A stretch of 41,517 bases of DNA from assembly GCF_024171885.1 (NCBI RefSeq), contig NZ_JAMTCP010000054.1:1-41517 (forward strand). Reading direction: 5' to 3'. This document shows, piece after piece, positions 28,498-37,103 of the stretch. The position numbers were made by a program, and so were the translations under genes. The notes below the pieces were generated by a model. That model did not search any database and was not told the origin of the DNA. It saw only the letters and a list, made by a program, of their open reading frames with translations. The stretch is from Streptoalloteichus tenebrarius. GTDB lineage: Bacteria > Actinomycetota > Actinomycetes > Mycobacteriales > Pseudonocardiaceae. How positions within the stretch are numbered: position 1 is the stretch's first letter; each line of letters starts with the position of its first letter.

Positions 28498-29164
28498 GAG
28501 CCGAGCCTGGCACTGCTGGTGTGGGGAGCGCACCACTTTGGGGTGAGGGCGTACGTACTGGTCGTGAACGCAGCGAGCCAGGGGTGCGCCCGGCGAGGCG
28601 ACGTGCCGTCCGGGTCAGATGTGCCTGGTCAGCGAAGCCCGCTGTGGTCGCCGCGTCGGCTGTGGAGCCGTGCGGCAGCACCCGGACCGCCGTCCGGAGG
28701 CGTTGCCACTGCCGCAGACGGCTGAGCGGCGCGCCGGCCGCCTCGCGGACCAGGGCGCGCAGCCTCGGCGGGGAGAGGGCCACCTCCGCCGCGAGCGCGT
28801 CCAACCGGTCGACGTGCGCGCAGCGCGCGAGGACGTGTGCCACGCGTGCATCGACCGCGGGGACGGGGCCGAGGACGCCAGCCAGTTCGGCCCGCAGGGC
28901 CGCCAGGTCCGTCTCCTCCCCCAGGGCGTCGAGCAGCCTGCGCACGGCGCGCTGATCAAGACGTGATGTCTTCGGGGTTTCTCGCCTGGTCACCAGCCAC
29001 GGGTCGACGAACACCGCCGTGAAGGCCGACGCCGCCGCGCACGAGTGCACCAGCCCCGGAGGGACCACCAGGCCGGGACCGCGCTCGGGAAGCACGAGCT
29101 TCCACACGGGGTGGCTGTGTGCCGGCACCTCCGCCGGCCCCGACTCCCGGAACACGGTCATGCC
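28331..29164 (-). CDS. AraC-family regulator with cupin N-terminus
   Basis: A 277-aa reading from the ATG at 29164. The N-terminal half has a cupin-like His motif (PAHSHPVWKLVLPERGPG), and the C-terminal half is an AraC-type double HTH (LDALAAEVALSPPRLRALVR; TTAGFADQAHLTRTARRLAG, TPGSLR). Family similarity stops near 28565. After that about 79 residues of Pro/Arg-rich, weakly biased sequence follow until a stop at 28331, overlapping the next gene by more than 160 bp; a frameshift near the true stop is probable. Starts further upstream cannot be excluded but overlap the divergent gene at 29240. Confidence 0.75.
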   Translation of the reverse strand, partial: GMTVFRESGPAEVPAHSHPVWKLVLPERGPGLVVPPGLVHSCAAASAFTAVFVDPWLVTRRETPKTSRLDQRAVRRLLDALGEETDLAALRAELAGVLGPVPAVDARVAHVLARCAHVDRLDALAAEVALSPPRLRALVREAAGAPLSRLRQWQRLRTAVRVLPHGSTADAATTAGFADQAHLTRTARRLAGRTPGSLRSRPVRTPSPQSGALPTPAVPGSAHAGRGPENPDDVDPAIARRQRGSRPRRGAHGVRVTPDPTTVPPRHHHAGGGRLHP

Positions 29165-29239
29165 GTGACCGACGGCCAGGGTCAGACGGCGATCGTTCTG
29201 TTCAAGACACCAGCCGCGCGCGGACCAGACGATCCCGTC

Positions 29240-29614
29240 ATGGTCACCGCCACGGCTCTCGCGCTCGCGTTCTTCCTGGCTGTCGTCGGCGTCGCGCATT
29301 TCCTCGCTCCCGGCTACTTCCGCACGCTGGTGCCCTCCTGGCTGCCGGCGCCGGGCCTGCTCGTCGCCGCCAGCGGCGTCGCCGAGATCGTCACCGCCGG
29401 CCTGCTCGCCTGTCCGTCCTCCCGCGCGTGGGGCGGCTGGGCCGCCGTCGCGCTGATCACGAGCTACCTGGTGTCGCACCTGGACGCCCTGCGGCACGCT
29501 CACCCGTCCCGCCCCCGCCTCCTCGACCGCCCGGCCGGCGTCGCCGCCCGCCTCGTGGTCAACCTCGGCTACCTCGCCTGGGCGATCGCCGTCGCCCTCA
29601 CCGCCACCTCGTGA
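29240..29614 (+). CDS. DoxX-like membrane protein
   Basis: A 124-aa protein with four hydrophobic helices, matching the DoxX/MauE-like small membrane family (FLAPGYFRTLVPSWLPAPGL, SGVAEIVTAGLL, SYLVSHLDALRHAHPSRPRL). The ATG at 29240 starts it; the region upstream is the shared spacer with the AraC-like regulator, its probable controller. Confidence 0.82.
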   Translation: MVTATALALAFFLAVVGVAHFLAPGYFRTLVPSWLPAPGLLVAASGVAEIVTAGLLACPSSRAWGGWAAVALITSYLVSHLDALRHAHPSRPRLLDRPAGVAARLVVNLGYLAWAIAVALTATS

Positions 29615-29674
29615 TCACACCACTGCGACCCGGCGGGCGAGGTCGGCGGCCTGCCGCCCGGACCGCAGCGCGGC

Positions 29675-29708
29675 CTGAGCCCAGGGGCCGTGCCTAACCT
29701 GGGCTCAG
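29675..29708. terminator. Strong hairpin at the island's left edge
   Basis: CTGAGCCCAGG (29675-29685) pairs perfectly with CCTGGGCTCAG (29698-29708), 12-nt loop. It lies between the DoxX-like gene and the convergent large DGQHR gene, where the base composition changes. Probably a bidirectional terminator; an attachment-site role cannot be excluded. Confidence 0.7.
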
Positions 29709-29720
29709 ACCGCCTGAACT

Positions 29721-31907
29721 TCAGCGGTTGCTGGCATCCGTGGCCTCGGGCGCAGGCACCTCGTTGGCTAGGTCCAGTTCAACCTGATTGCCCCTCGAAA
29801 CCTCGCTGGCCAGCCAGGCCTCGAACTCCTGGGGAAGAACATCAAACCAATGGTGAAGCGCCTTTTGAAGTTCAGCGGTCGCCAGCTTCTTTGCTCGCGC
29901 GATCCGACGCTCAGGGCCTAGCAGAGGATCGCTGCTCTCCAGAGCCTTGAGTTTCTGCTTGATGCAAAGGTCGAGGTACATGTGTCGGGCCGCACTGAGC
30001 CCAGCGTCAAAGGCGTCTCGGTTCGGCAGCCATGAGTCCAAGTGCCGCCAGGCTGAGGATGTGGCGAGGGCTTGCATCCAGAAGTAACGGAAGTACACCG
30101 CGTTAGGGGTGTCCATGTTACTGATCTGGTTGATCGGATGGCTGCAGTCTCTGGTGAAGGCGTACCTGCGGTCGCGCGCTCGACTGCCGCCTGACTTAAA
30201 GAAGGTGTTCCACCCGGCGACCAATGCCGCGGAGAAAGCAGGAAGGTCCTTGATGTCGGCACCGCCAGGTTGGTTCTTACGCATCTCCCATAGTGAGGCC
30301 AGCGTCATAATGAGTCCGAGCTGGCAGGCATGAGTGTTAAAGACACCGAAGGCTGCCTTGCATCGCTTCACGACGTCACGGCGAGTTGAGCCAACGTATG
30401 CGTGGGCCCGATATTCATCGAACTCACTTTCCTTTTCTTTCAGAGTTTCCCAAGCGCGAATTACATCTGACTTGGGTGGCTTCGGTCCGTTCAGTCTACG
30501 GATGGCATCTTGATAATGGTCGTAGCTATCGCGAAGAGTCCAGTAGATGCCGACCCCTCCAAACAGGGCGTCATGGGCGAGGGCGGCGTGGGTATTGGCG
30601 GTGTGCCAGCTTTCCTTGAAACGCGCAAGTCCCTCCGCGTGCGCCGCATAAGGAGCGGTTTGAGACAAAAGGGTAAGGATGGCCAGCCCCCAGGTTTCCA
30701 TAAACCGTCCGGCTATCGCCTCGGCGCGCCCCAAGGGAAAGTTTCGGTCTCCGATGGCATCTCGATCGTAGGGATAGCCGGCATCGTCCAGATAGTCCGG
30801 CAAAAGGCTGGCGAGGTCAAGCTGCGTGCGCATGAACTCATCGCGTTCCTCTGCCTTCTCCCTTCCGCTAATAGGCTGGGCAAGATTGATGAGGTATTTA
30901 GGAGGGCCAAAGATGCAACGGTTCACGGCCATCTTGAGCAGATGGATATTGGTCATAACCGACCAGCGGGCGGGCCTGCTCGTGTTGATCTCGGGGTTGT
31001 CGTACTCTACCCCGTACAAGGGAAGGTGAGCTCCGTTACGGCCACGCAGAGCGCTGAGCAGGCTCCGAGTCAGCACGTTGACAAGCTCGCCATCCGACAG
31101 GAGAATAATGCGTGATTCGCTCGGCGGTCGGGCCTCCTTATTGACATCGACAAACAGCTTTCGCGCAGACTCGTGCGGCCGTGAAGATTCTCCTGTCTCA
31201 CATGGAAACCAGCATACAGTCACAGGCACTTCAATTTTGGCCAGGTCCACTTCGGATACCTGGTACTCATTAAGAAGACGTTCGACCTGATGCTCATAGA
31301 AGGGGCGAAATTGTTCCCCATTGCCTTGCCAAGTACGCGAAAGAGTGCGTTCAACGGCCAGTAGCGCCATCGCACGGTGTTGCCCATCAAGGACGACCAG
31401 GCTCGCTTCCGACTGGTTCCACCACAACTTTCCTACGTTGGCCCCGTGAAGCTCCCCATCCACGCCTAGGAGTCGGTGGACACGGAAGGCGTTGCCAGCT
31501 CGCTCCTCCTGCCACAGGGCGTCGTCGTGTTCCACCTGCTTGGACGTATCCAACATGGGGAAGGAGGTGGGACGCTTGTTTTTAAAGGGTAGAAGCACTG
31601 CCATAATTGGAGGGAAAAATGCTGGCCCGGTCGCTTGAGGTTTGAGTAGATAAGGGATCAGGTTAACCGCTACGCGGTGATCGTCGAGATCACGTTGCAG
31701 CAGTTGATTGAAGTCGAGATCACCAGAATCCATAACCTCGCGGACTGGAGCCAAGCTTTTGGTGAGCTGGCGCTCAGGCGCGTCGGCGTCCCCTCCAAGC
31801 CTCGCCTTTGTCATGATGTAGTCGACCCTCCCAGCGGGGGTGTCGAAACTTCCCCACGTGCCTTGTACGTAGTCGCGAAACGTCATCTTAGAGCCCGAAC
31901 CATACAC
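29721..31907 (-). CDS. Large DGQHR-domain protein (DndB-related)
   Basis: A 728-aa protein of the DGQHR/DndB type, twice the length of DndB. Motif 1, VVLDGQHRAMALLAVE, has DGQHR at residues 174-178. Motif 2, LFVDVNKEARPPSESRI (about 251-267), matches FADLNRHAVRPP in this locus's DndB. The N-terminus and a long helical C-terminal half (about 350-728) have no family I recognise. I chose the GTG at 31907 because AAGGGA lies 9 nt upstream; ATG at 31886 is an alternative. Less GC-rich than the flanks. It follows the GHKL ATPase gene by 111 bp on the same strand, so the two probably work together. DGQHR proteins recur in DNA-modification systems (DndB, DpdB-like), where they bind DNA or regulate; restriction is an inference. 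Confidence 0.88.
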   Translation of the reverse strand: MYGSGSKMTFRDYVQGTWGSFDTPAGRVDYIMTKARLGGDADAPERQLTKSLAPVREVMDSGDLDFNQLLQRDLDDHRVAVNLIPYLLKPQATGPAFFPPIMAVLLPFKNKRPTSFPMLDTSKQVEHDDALWQEERAGNAFRVHRLLGVDGELHGANVGKLWWNQSEASLVVLDGQHRAMALLAVERTLSRTWQGNGEQFRPFYEHQVERLLNEYQVSEVDLAKIEVPVTVCWFPCETGESSRPHESARKLFVDVNKEARPPSESRIILLSDGELVNVLTRSLLSALRGRNGAHLPLYGVEYDNPEINTSRPARWSVMTNIHLLKMAVNRCIFGPPKYLINLAQPISGREKAEERDEFMRTQLDLASLLPDYLDDAGYPYDRDAIGDRNFPLGRAEAIAGRFMETWGLAILTLLSQTAPYAAHAEGLARFKESWHTANTHAALAHDALFGGVGIYWTLRDSYDHYQDAIRRLNGPKPPKSDVIRAWETLKEKESEFDEYRAHAYVGSTRRDVVKRCKAAFGVFNTHACQLGLIMTLASLWEMRKNQPGGADIKDLPAFSAALVAGWNTFFKSGGSRARDRRYAFTRDCSHPINQISNMDTPNAVYFRYFWMQALATSSAWRHLDSWLPNRDAFDAGLSAARHMYLDLCIKQKLKALESSDPLLGPERRIARAKKLATAELQKALHHWFDVLPQEFEAWLASEVSRGNQVELDLANEVPAPEATDASNR

Positions 31908-31948
31908 CTCTTTGTGTCCCTTCTAACTGTCTTGCATGATGCATAGAG

Positions 31949-31965
31949 TACAAGTAGAGCTTGTA
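31949..31965. promoter_or_regulatory. Inverted repeat between GHKL and DGQHR genes
   Basis: TACAAG-TAGAG-CTTGTA, about 40 bp upstream of the DGQHR gene start. A possible operator or attenuation hairpin that would let the second gene be regulated separately; no known motif. Confidence 0.35.
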
Positions 31966-32018
31966 TCGCGCGACACCCTATTCGGTCTCTACGGCTAGAG
32001 AGGAAAAATATTTCTGCG

Positions 32019-33755
32019 TCACTGGTCCTTAAATTCTTCGCGCAGCAAAGCCTCTGTGAACATGCCCCAGTAAGTACGGAGGTTGTCAAATTGCTCAGGG
32101 TCCTCGTACATTCCTTCGGCCCGCGCATAACCCATAAACAGTAGATCAATTGCAGCCTCTGCTCGTCGTGCGAGGTCACTAAGCTCTTCAGGTTCCATAC
32201 CTTGCGCGCCTTCGTCGGCAACCTTCTTTAGTGGTGCGTACACCTTTTGGAAAAAAGCATGGCGGTGATTGAACTTGATTACGGACTTTCCGTTCAAATG
32301 GTGAATAACCAAAAATTCTTTGCCTGGCCACTGCGCGTCTAGCAACGTGACTGGCTTGGAGTTAATCTGTTCACGCAGGTGCGCAATCTTGGTAGCATCA
32401 GTGTCAGGGTCGAGCCCCATGTCCATGGCAGCCTGCTGGACCACCATCTCTTCCAATTCTGGGGTCGCTCCTCGGCCTGCAGGTCCATTGGGCAGCGCTG
32501 GCATAACCCGGGACGCGGTATCCATGCTCTCGCTGTGCTCACCATTCTCGAACCGCTTTTTGGTTTCCTCCTCTTCCCACAGTGCGCGCACCTGCCGCAG
32601 TGCCTGCTTCACGGGCGCCTTCAGCCATTCTCGAAGCTGGGATCGTAGCTTGCTGACTGGTTCTGCACCCCGTTTAACATTACGAACCTGGAAGTACTCG
32701 TCTAGCTCTGCTGGAAAGCTGACTTCGATGGCGACGTAGCGCAAAACTTTGTCGCTGCGACCTCCTTCTAGGAGGCGCGGGACGATGTCGTAATAAATTT
32801 CGCGCCCATTGCGCAAGATGCTAATTTTGGCTGTGTTTTCAGCGTTGATCTGAAATTCGCTGATATCTTGACCTTTGAAGTCTACCTCGCCGCCGGCGCG
32901 CCGCCATGGACGAAACTCCTTTGGGACGATAGCAACCGTGACATGTACGGTGTGGCCATCGATCTCGAGATCGGTCTCCTCGATAAGTTCGCCACGTGGG
33001 TCGAGGGGCTTGTACCGCGAGATAATGCGCGGGTTGTCCCGTAGGAAGAGAGGGTCGTGGAGGGTCGTAATCTTCCCGTCAAGCTCAATCACTCGACCGG
33101 TGTCAATATAGGTGCGGTAGGCGCGAGCGATGAACTTGCGGAGTTCGGATATCTTCTGCTCTAGTGACGTCCCGTAAGTACCGCCACTAGCCAGGCGGTC
33201 GATCTTTCCGAATATTACAACCGTTCCCGATGAGAAGGGACGGCGGTCCCGCCCAGTCATCAGCTTTACTGCTTCCCCTGGCCAATCGCTAGCCTCAGTG
33301 GTGGTGATGAAACGCTGGTTACCTTCACGGATTTCCTGAAGGTCGATGTAGCTATAGTAGATTTTTGGATCTCCAGTGCGCTTGCTGTAGATCTCGATGC
33401 GCTCGCCGAGGCTGAGGCCCGCGAGCTTGAGACCAACACCAAACCGCCCCAGCCCTTGGCGCTGCCCGTAACGGCTGCTGTAGCCCATCGAGAGTACATG
33501 ATGCATCTGGGTAGGTTCGATGCCAACACCGTTGTCGGCGATGATGATCCTGTCGATTGTTTTCTTTCCGCGCCCGAAGATGGGTTGTACCCGCATTAGC
33601 GTGGCATCAGCTTCGATGGAGTTGTCCAGCGGCTCACCGATAGCTGCGGTGAGGTCGAAGCCCGCGTCGCGCATGGAGTCAAGAGCACGGTCCACCTGGA
33701 TGAGATCGGCCCGATGGTCGTCTGGCGAGAGGAACAGAGGAGCGTTTGCCATCAT
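32019..33755 (-). CDS. GHKL ATPase, MORC/MutL/Hsp90-like
   Basis: A 578-aa ATPase of the GHKL (Bergerat) fold. The N-box is EPLDN (41-45), with Glu41 the likely catalytic base and Asn45 the Mg ligand. The G1 box is DNGVGI (74-79), the G2 lid GLGRFGVGLK (101-110), and GT at 177-178 supplies the last motif. The second S5-like domain follows. Beyond about residue 350 is a charged helical region and a C-terminal domain of unknown type. This layout is close to bacterial MORC/MutL-like ATPases that occur in restriction-modification neighbourhoods. Two adjacent ATGs (33755, 33752) are possible; AAGGA suits the second. There is no kinase or helicase domain. It stands between the sigma-4-like gene and the large DGQHR gene. 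Confidence 0.9.
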   Translation of the reverse strand: MMANAPLFLSPDDHRADLIQVDRALDSMRDAGFDLTAAIGEPLDNSIEADATLMRVQPIFGRGKKTIDRIIIADNGVGIEPTQMHHVLSMGYSSRYGQRQGLGRFGVGLKLAGLSLGERIEIYSKRTGDPKIYYSYIDLQEIREGNQRFITTTEASDWPGEAVKLMTGRDRRPFSSGTVVIFGKIDRLASGGTYGTSLEQKISELRKFIARAYRTYIDTGRVIELDGKITTLHDPLFLRDNPRIISRYKPLDPRGELIEETDLEIDGHTVHVTVAIVPKEFRPWRRAGGEVDFKGQDISEFQINAENTAKISILRNGREIYYDIVPRLLEGGRSDKVLRYVAIEVSFPAELDEYFQVRNVKRGAEPVSKLRSQLREWLKAPVKQALRQVRALWEEEETKKRFENGEHSESMDTASRVMPALPNGPAGRGATPELEEMVVQQAAMDMGLDPDTDATKIAHLREQINSKPVTLLDAQWPGKEFLVIHHLNGKSVIKFNHRHAFFQKVYAPLKKVADEGAQGMEPEELSDLARRAEAAIDLLFMGYARAEGMYEDPEQFDNLRTYWGMFTEALLREEFKDQ

Positions 33756-33957
33756 CGCGTCCTTCGATAGTAGGTTATGGAGAGAAGGCGGAATGCACGG
33801 GTTGGTTTATGGTGATGAAACAGGGGCGTGGTGAGCACTAAAAACTGGCGGCCTCGCTTCTTTGCTATGTTGATCAGTCTGTTGTCACAGAGCAGTAGGC
33901 CTCCACTGATGTAGGCACCACACTTGAAGCAGATTGGGCGCGGCAGAGGCACTCGCC

Positions 33958-34428
33958 TTAGGAGCCCATCTCTGTAGCTCGCCACAGCGACCTTGCGTGA
34001 CGGCGAGCGCGGCTGATGCGCTCACGCATCCGAGGTAGCGGTACTCCATGTCGGTCGGCCATGGAGGCGGCGTCGTGCCCGCAGGCAAGGTCCGCGAGGA
34101 GGACACGCTCCCCAGCAGGCAGCTGGGGCTCTTTCCATAGCCATGCAAGTATGTCTACGACGAGATAGTGCGCGTCCGTGTGTCCGGGATCCACGTGCTC
34201 GTGGTCTAGTGAGACAAAGGGAGCGATCTTCCGGCGGTTCTCCAGTGCCTCATAGGCATGTCCCATCGCCGACCGGATCCGGCACCTCGCAGGGGTAGAG
34301 GCGTCGGACGGGTTGCGGAGAAGCTCGTCAAGGGCGCGGTCGATGCGGTCAAGCTCGTACGTGTCGCGGGTGGCCAAGGCCTGCTTCTGCAAGGCCTTGA
34401 CTGCCCCTACGACGATGGGACTAATCAT
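33958..34428 (-). CDS. Small protein with sigma-region-4-like HTH
   Basis: A 156-aa protein. The last third (about residues 103-147: LPAGERVLLADLACGHDAAS, then MADRHGVPLPRMRERISRAR) resembles region 4 of sigma factors, the helix-turn-helix that reads -35 elements (LP..E..VL......S..EIA..LGV....V..R..RAR). Region 2 is absent, so it cannot be a normal sigma factor; it may be a regulator or anti-sigma-like adaptor. The N-terminal part is helical and not recognised. ATG at 34428 is preferred since GGAG lies upstream and the longer in-frame reading is low-complexity. Same strand as dndBCDE but beyond their terminator, 203 bp before the GHKL gene. Confidence 0.7.
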   Translation of the reverse strand: MISPIVVGAVKALQKQALATRDTYELDRIDRALDELLRNPSDASTPARCRIRSAMGHAYEALENRRKIAPFVSLDHEHVDPGHTDAHYLVVDILAWLWKEPQLPAGERVLLADLACGHDAASMADRHGVPLPRMRERISRARRHARSLWRATEMGS

Positions 34429-34684
34429 GTCGCTCCGAGTGTCTGGTGGTGTGCCCCATGCGGTGGCACACGTCCGAAGTGAAGCGGGGCTATTGAGTTG
34501 TTGCCGCAGCGTACTAGGTCGAACCGAGCGAGCACGCTGAGCTTCGCTGGAGCAGCCTAGAGGACTCGATCCGCTCAGCGCCCTCACCTATGAAGATCGG
34601 GTGGGCCACGAGGATGTTGCGCCGAGCACGGGAAGCAGCTTGCCCAGTGCTTCTCCCCACCCTCCCAGCCCCGAAGCACTCGAA
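34429..34684. other. Spacer between dnd operon and GHKL module
   Basis: About 250 bp without a gene. It probably holds the promoter of the sigma-4-like gene, but I could not fix convincing -35/-10 elements. Confidence 0.5.
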
Positions 34685-34721
34685 GGGCCCGCCTCCTCGT
34701 GATGCACGAGGGGACGGGCCC
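34685..34721 (-). terminator. Terminator of dndBCDE
   Basis: GGGCCCGCCTCCTCGT (34685-34700) and ACGAGGGGACGGGCCC (34706-34721) form a 16-bp stem with two mismatches and a 5-nt loop, 20 nt after the dndE stop. It separates dndBCDE from the downstream module. Confidence 0.85.
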
Positions 34722-34741
34722 GTGGCTGAGTGTGTGGTGGC

Positions 34742-35122
34742 CTACGCCACTGCGGTGGCGAGAAGGTCCTGGATGGAGCGAAGGTCCTGGTGTCCAGCGA
34801 GGAAGCCAATGCCGCGGTGTAGGTGGATGTGCAGCGTCTTGCTCACAGCCGCGTCGGTGAGTTCCTCGCCATCAGCCAGACACCTTTGCTTGAGCAGAGA
34901 GAGGTAGATATCGCCATACGGGCCAGCGAAGGTCTTCCAGTCGATCTCTACGTTGGAGTTGGTACTGATGTCACGAACGAGCGGAGTGGAGGGGTCGCGT
35001 AGGGACATCGCAAGCGCCCACCGGCACAACTCGTTCCACTGCTTCAGCCCTGTATGGCGCTTGAGCCAAGCCAGCTGGTCCTTGGCGGCCTGGGACAGCC
35101 GCACCCTGATCTCAGACGGCAT
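34742..35122 (-). CDS. dndE: DndE, DNA sulfur modification protein
   Basis: A 126-aa DndE. The N-terminal SEIRVRLSQAAKDQLAWLKR, KQWNELCRWALAMSL and the late H-I-H-L-H-R-G-I-G segment are family features. DndE is required for phosphorothioate modification; the characterised homologue is a tetramer that binds nicked double-stranded DNA. The ATG at 35122 overlaps the dndD stop by 11 bp, which shows translational coupling; a longer in-frame reading is not needed. Confidence 0.94.
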   Translation of the reverse strand: MPSEIRVRLSQAAKDQLAWLKRHTGLKQWNELCRWALAMSLRDPSTPLVRDISTNSNVEIDWKTFAGPYGDIYLSLLKQRCLADGEELTDAAVSKTLHIHLHRGIGFLAGHQDLRSIQDLLATAVA

Positions 35123-37103
35123 GACGTTCACCCTCCGTCCACCAGTATCCGGGCTCGACACGTGTGGTGAAGGTCGTGTCGTCGTGCGTGAGGACATAAC
35201 TGTGAGCAATGGATGGCTTCAACCGCTCTAGCAGGCGCTTGTCGATCTCTTCGTCGGTCGACAGGAGGAGGACCTGCCGCCCAGCATGAGGGAAGTAGCG
35301 GTCCACCAAGTGCTGACGGTGCCGGCTATCTAGGCGTCCCAGAGGGGTATCGATCACTGTGGGCACCCGGTTACCCGCGACCTTGGCGAGTCCCCACAAC
35401 AGTGAGATCGCCAGCAGTTGCCGCTCGCCTGCACTGAGCCGACTGGGATCGATGGGCTCGCCGTCTTGGTTAGTCAGCGCAAGAGTGAACTTGTCGATGT
35501 CGATTCGGAGGTCGGTGATCAATCCGCGCTTACGCATCAGTGCCTGGAAGCTACGCAGCACCGCCACCTCGAGGCTGCTGATGTGCTTCCGCAAGAGCGC
35601 GTGGCCGAACCGTTCCAGGGTGCCGCGAGCTTTTTCTGCGTAGGTGATGACGCGCTGGAGCTCCTCCTCACGAATACGCGTGTTCGCCCACCTTTGTCGC
35701 ACTCGCTCGAGGTCGACCTCTGCACGAGAGCGGCGAGTCTCCGCCTCCTGTACCAGGCCTGCATGACGGTTAACCGCATCCTGAGCTACGGCGACAGCTT
35801 CCATCGCCTGCTGGCGCTCTTCGACTAGAGCTCTGACGCGCTGCTCATCGGGAACAGCCGCAAGCTGCCGCTCAGCCTGCTCGAGTTCGTGAGCAGCCTC
35901 TTGGGCAGCCTGGAGGAGCTCCTTTGTGCGCATGGTGTCTGCTGACAACGTCCCTTCCAACGTCGCCAGCTTCTGTGCCAAGTCGCGGGGCAAGGAGAGG
36001 TCGACGTCCAGCTCGGCCTTGGAACCACGCGATTTCCGGTCGGCAGCCAGCTTCTTCTTCAGCTCGCTACGGACCTCAGCGGGCACGCTGTCCGACAATT
36101 GCCTGATCAACCACGCGTCGCGTGTCTGGAGTGTGCTGAGGACCTGCTGGGCCTCACTCGCCTCCTGCTCCCGCACTGCCTGCTTGCGCAATGCGATGAG
36201 CTGCTCGCGCAGCAGCGCGAGTGGCATTGCTCCTACAGCTAGCTCTCGAAGAGCTTTTTGCGTTTCCTCCAAGCGCTTAGCGGCGGCCTGTCTTGTCGCC
36301 TCAAGAGCATGCCGCTGCTCGTAGAGCCGGCCCCCCGCACGCCGGAAGCGCCGCTCTGCCTTGCTAAGCCGAGCGCGGGCGTCGTCTAGGAGCGAGGTGG
36401 CGTGCTCATGGTTCTGAGTGTGCTCGGCCACCTCTTGTGCAACGGCCTGTGCCTTTGCCTCTAGCACGCGAATCTGTTCGATGGCGTCCTGGTCCCCCTG
36501 CGATAGCCGCTGGCGTCGCTGAAGAGCGAGCAGGTCTGTCCGCAGCTGCTCGACTGCTCTTACCCCGAGAAGAGACTGAACAGCGGCCTCAATGACACCA
36601 GCCGCGCGATCTGGGTCGGCAAGCTGCTCAACTTTCTCGCCGTCGAAGAAAAAGAGTGAGGCCACCTCCAGTGGGAGAATATCCTCAATATGTTCAGCCC
36701 ATGTCTCACTGATTGTCTCGTCATACTTGCTGTCTATATATACTTCGAGCTTCTCGCGTACATGTTTACCGTTTACATGCCAGTTACGCGCCACCTCGTA
36801 AGTACGGGCGCTACCTTCAGCGGTAATCGAGAACTCTAGCCGCAGGCCTGCGCCGCGGCCAGGATCGGCCGCTCGGTTGATGCTCTCCCGCAAGTAGCTT
36901 TCGTAGGAACGGTTGCCCCGTCCGCTGCAGCGTGCTCTCGGTCCGTACAAAGCAAGCTGAATAGCATCGAGCAGAGTCGTCTTTCCGCAGCCATTCAAGC
37001 CGCCGATCAAGACGATCGGGCGCTTCGGCTTAACCCGTAGGTCTAGGGTTTGCGTACCCTGGTACGCGCCAAAGTCCTGCAGCGTCAGGTTATGAAGGTG
37101 CAT
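35112..37103 (-). CDS. dndD: DndD, SMC/Rad50-like ATPase
   Basis: A 663-aa ATPase of the modification complex. Walker A is GLNGCGKTT (35-43) after the typical N-terminus MHLHNLTLQDFGAYQG. Two long coiled-coil arms fill about residues 190-500, without a CxxC zinc hook. The ABC signature LSAGERQ is at 556-562 and Walker B VPTVIDTPLGRLD at 580-592. DndD is believed to open or nick DNA so that sulfur can be placed. It overlaps dndC by 14 bp at the start and dndE by 11 bp at the end. Confidence 0.97.
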   Translation of the reverse strand: MHLHNLTLQDFGAYQGTQTLDLRVKPKRPIVLIGGLNGCGKTTLLDAIQLALYGPRARCSGRGNRSYESYLRESINRAADPGRGAGLRLEFSITAEGSARTYEVARNWHVNGKHVREKLEVYIDSKYDETISETWAEHIEDILPLEVASLFFFDGEKVEQLADPDRAAGVIEAAVQSLLGVRAVEQLRTDLLALQRRQRLSQGDQDAIEQIRVLEAKAQAVAQEVAEHTQNHEHATSLLDDARARLSKAERRFRRAGGRLYEQRHALEATRQAAAKRLEETQKALRELAVGAMPLALLREQLIALRKQAVREQEASEAQQVLSTLQTRDAWLIRQLSDSVPAEVRSELKKKLAADRKSRGSKAELDVDLSLPRDLAQKLATLEGTLSADTMRTKELLQAAQEAAHELEQAERQLAAVPDEQRVRALVEERQQAMEAVAVAQDAVNRHAGLVQEAETRRSRAEVDLERVRQRWANTRIREEELQRVITYAEKARGTLERFGHALLRKHISSLEVAVLRSFQALMRKRGLITDLRIDIDKFTLALTNQDGEPIDPSRLSAGERQLLAISLLWGLAKVAGNRVPTVIDTPLGRLDSRHRQHLVDRYFPHAGRQVLLLSTDEEIDKRLLERLKPSIAHSYVLTHDDTTFTTRVEPGYWWTEGERHAV

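Noticed and set aside
29045-29239. N-terminal extension of the DoxX-like protein
   Set aside because: Runs antisense through the AraC-like gene's cupin region; the ATG at 29240 fits the family.
32019-33755. Histidine kinase reading of the GHKL protein
   Set aside because: No HisKA or HAMP domain, no membrane segment; the G2 box and following S5-like domain fit MORC/MutL/Hsp90.
33752-33985. Possible 77-aa Cys-containing protein (CFKCGAYISGGLLLCD) between the sigma-4-like and GHKL genes
   Set aside because: GTG start inside the end of the upstream gene, no clear Shine-Dalgarno, overlaps the GHKL start; the three Cys are suggestive but not enough.
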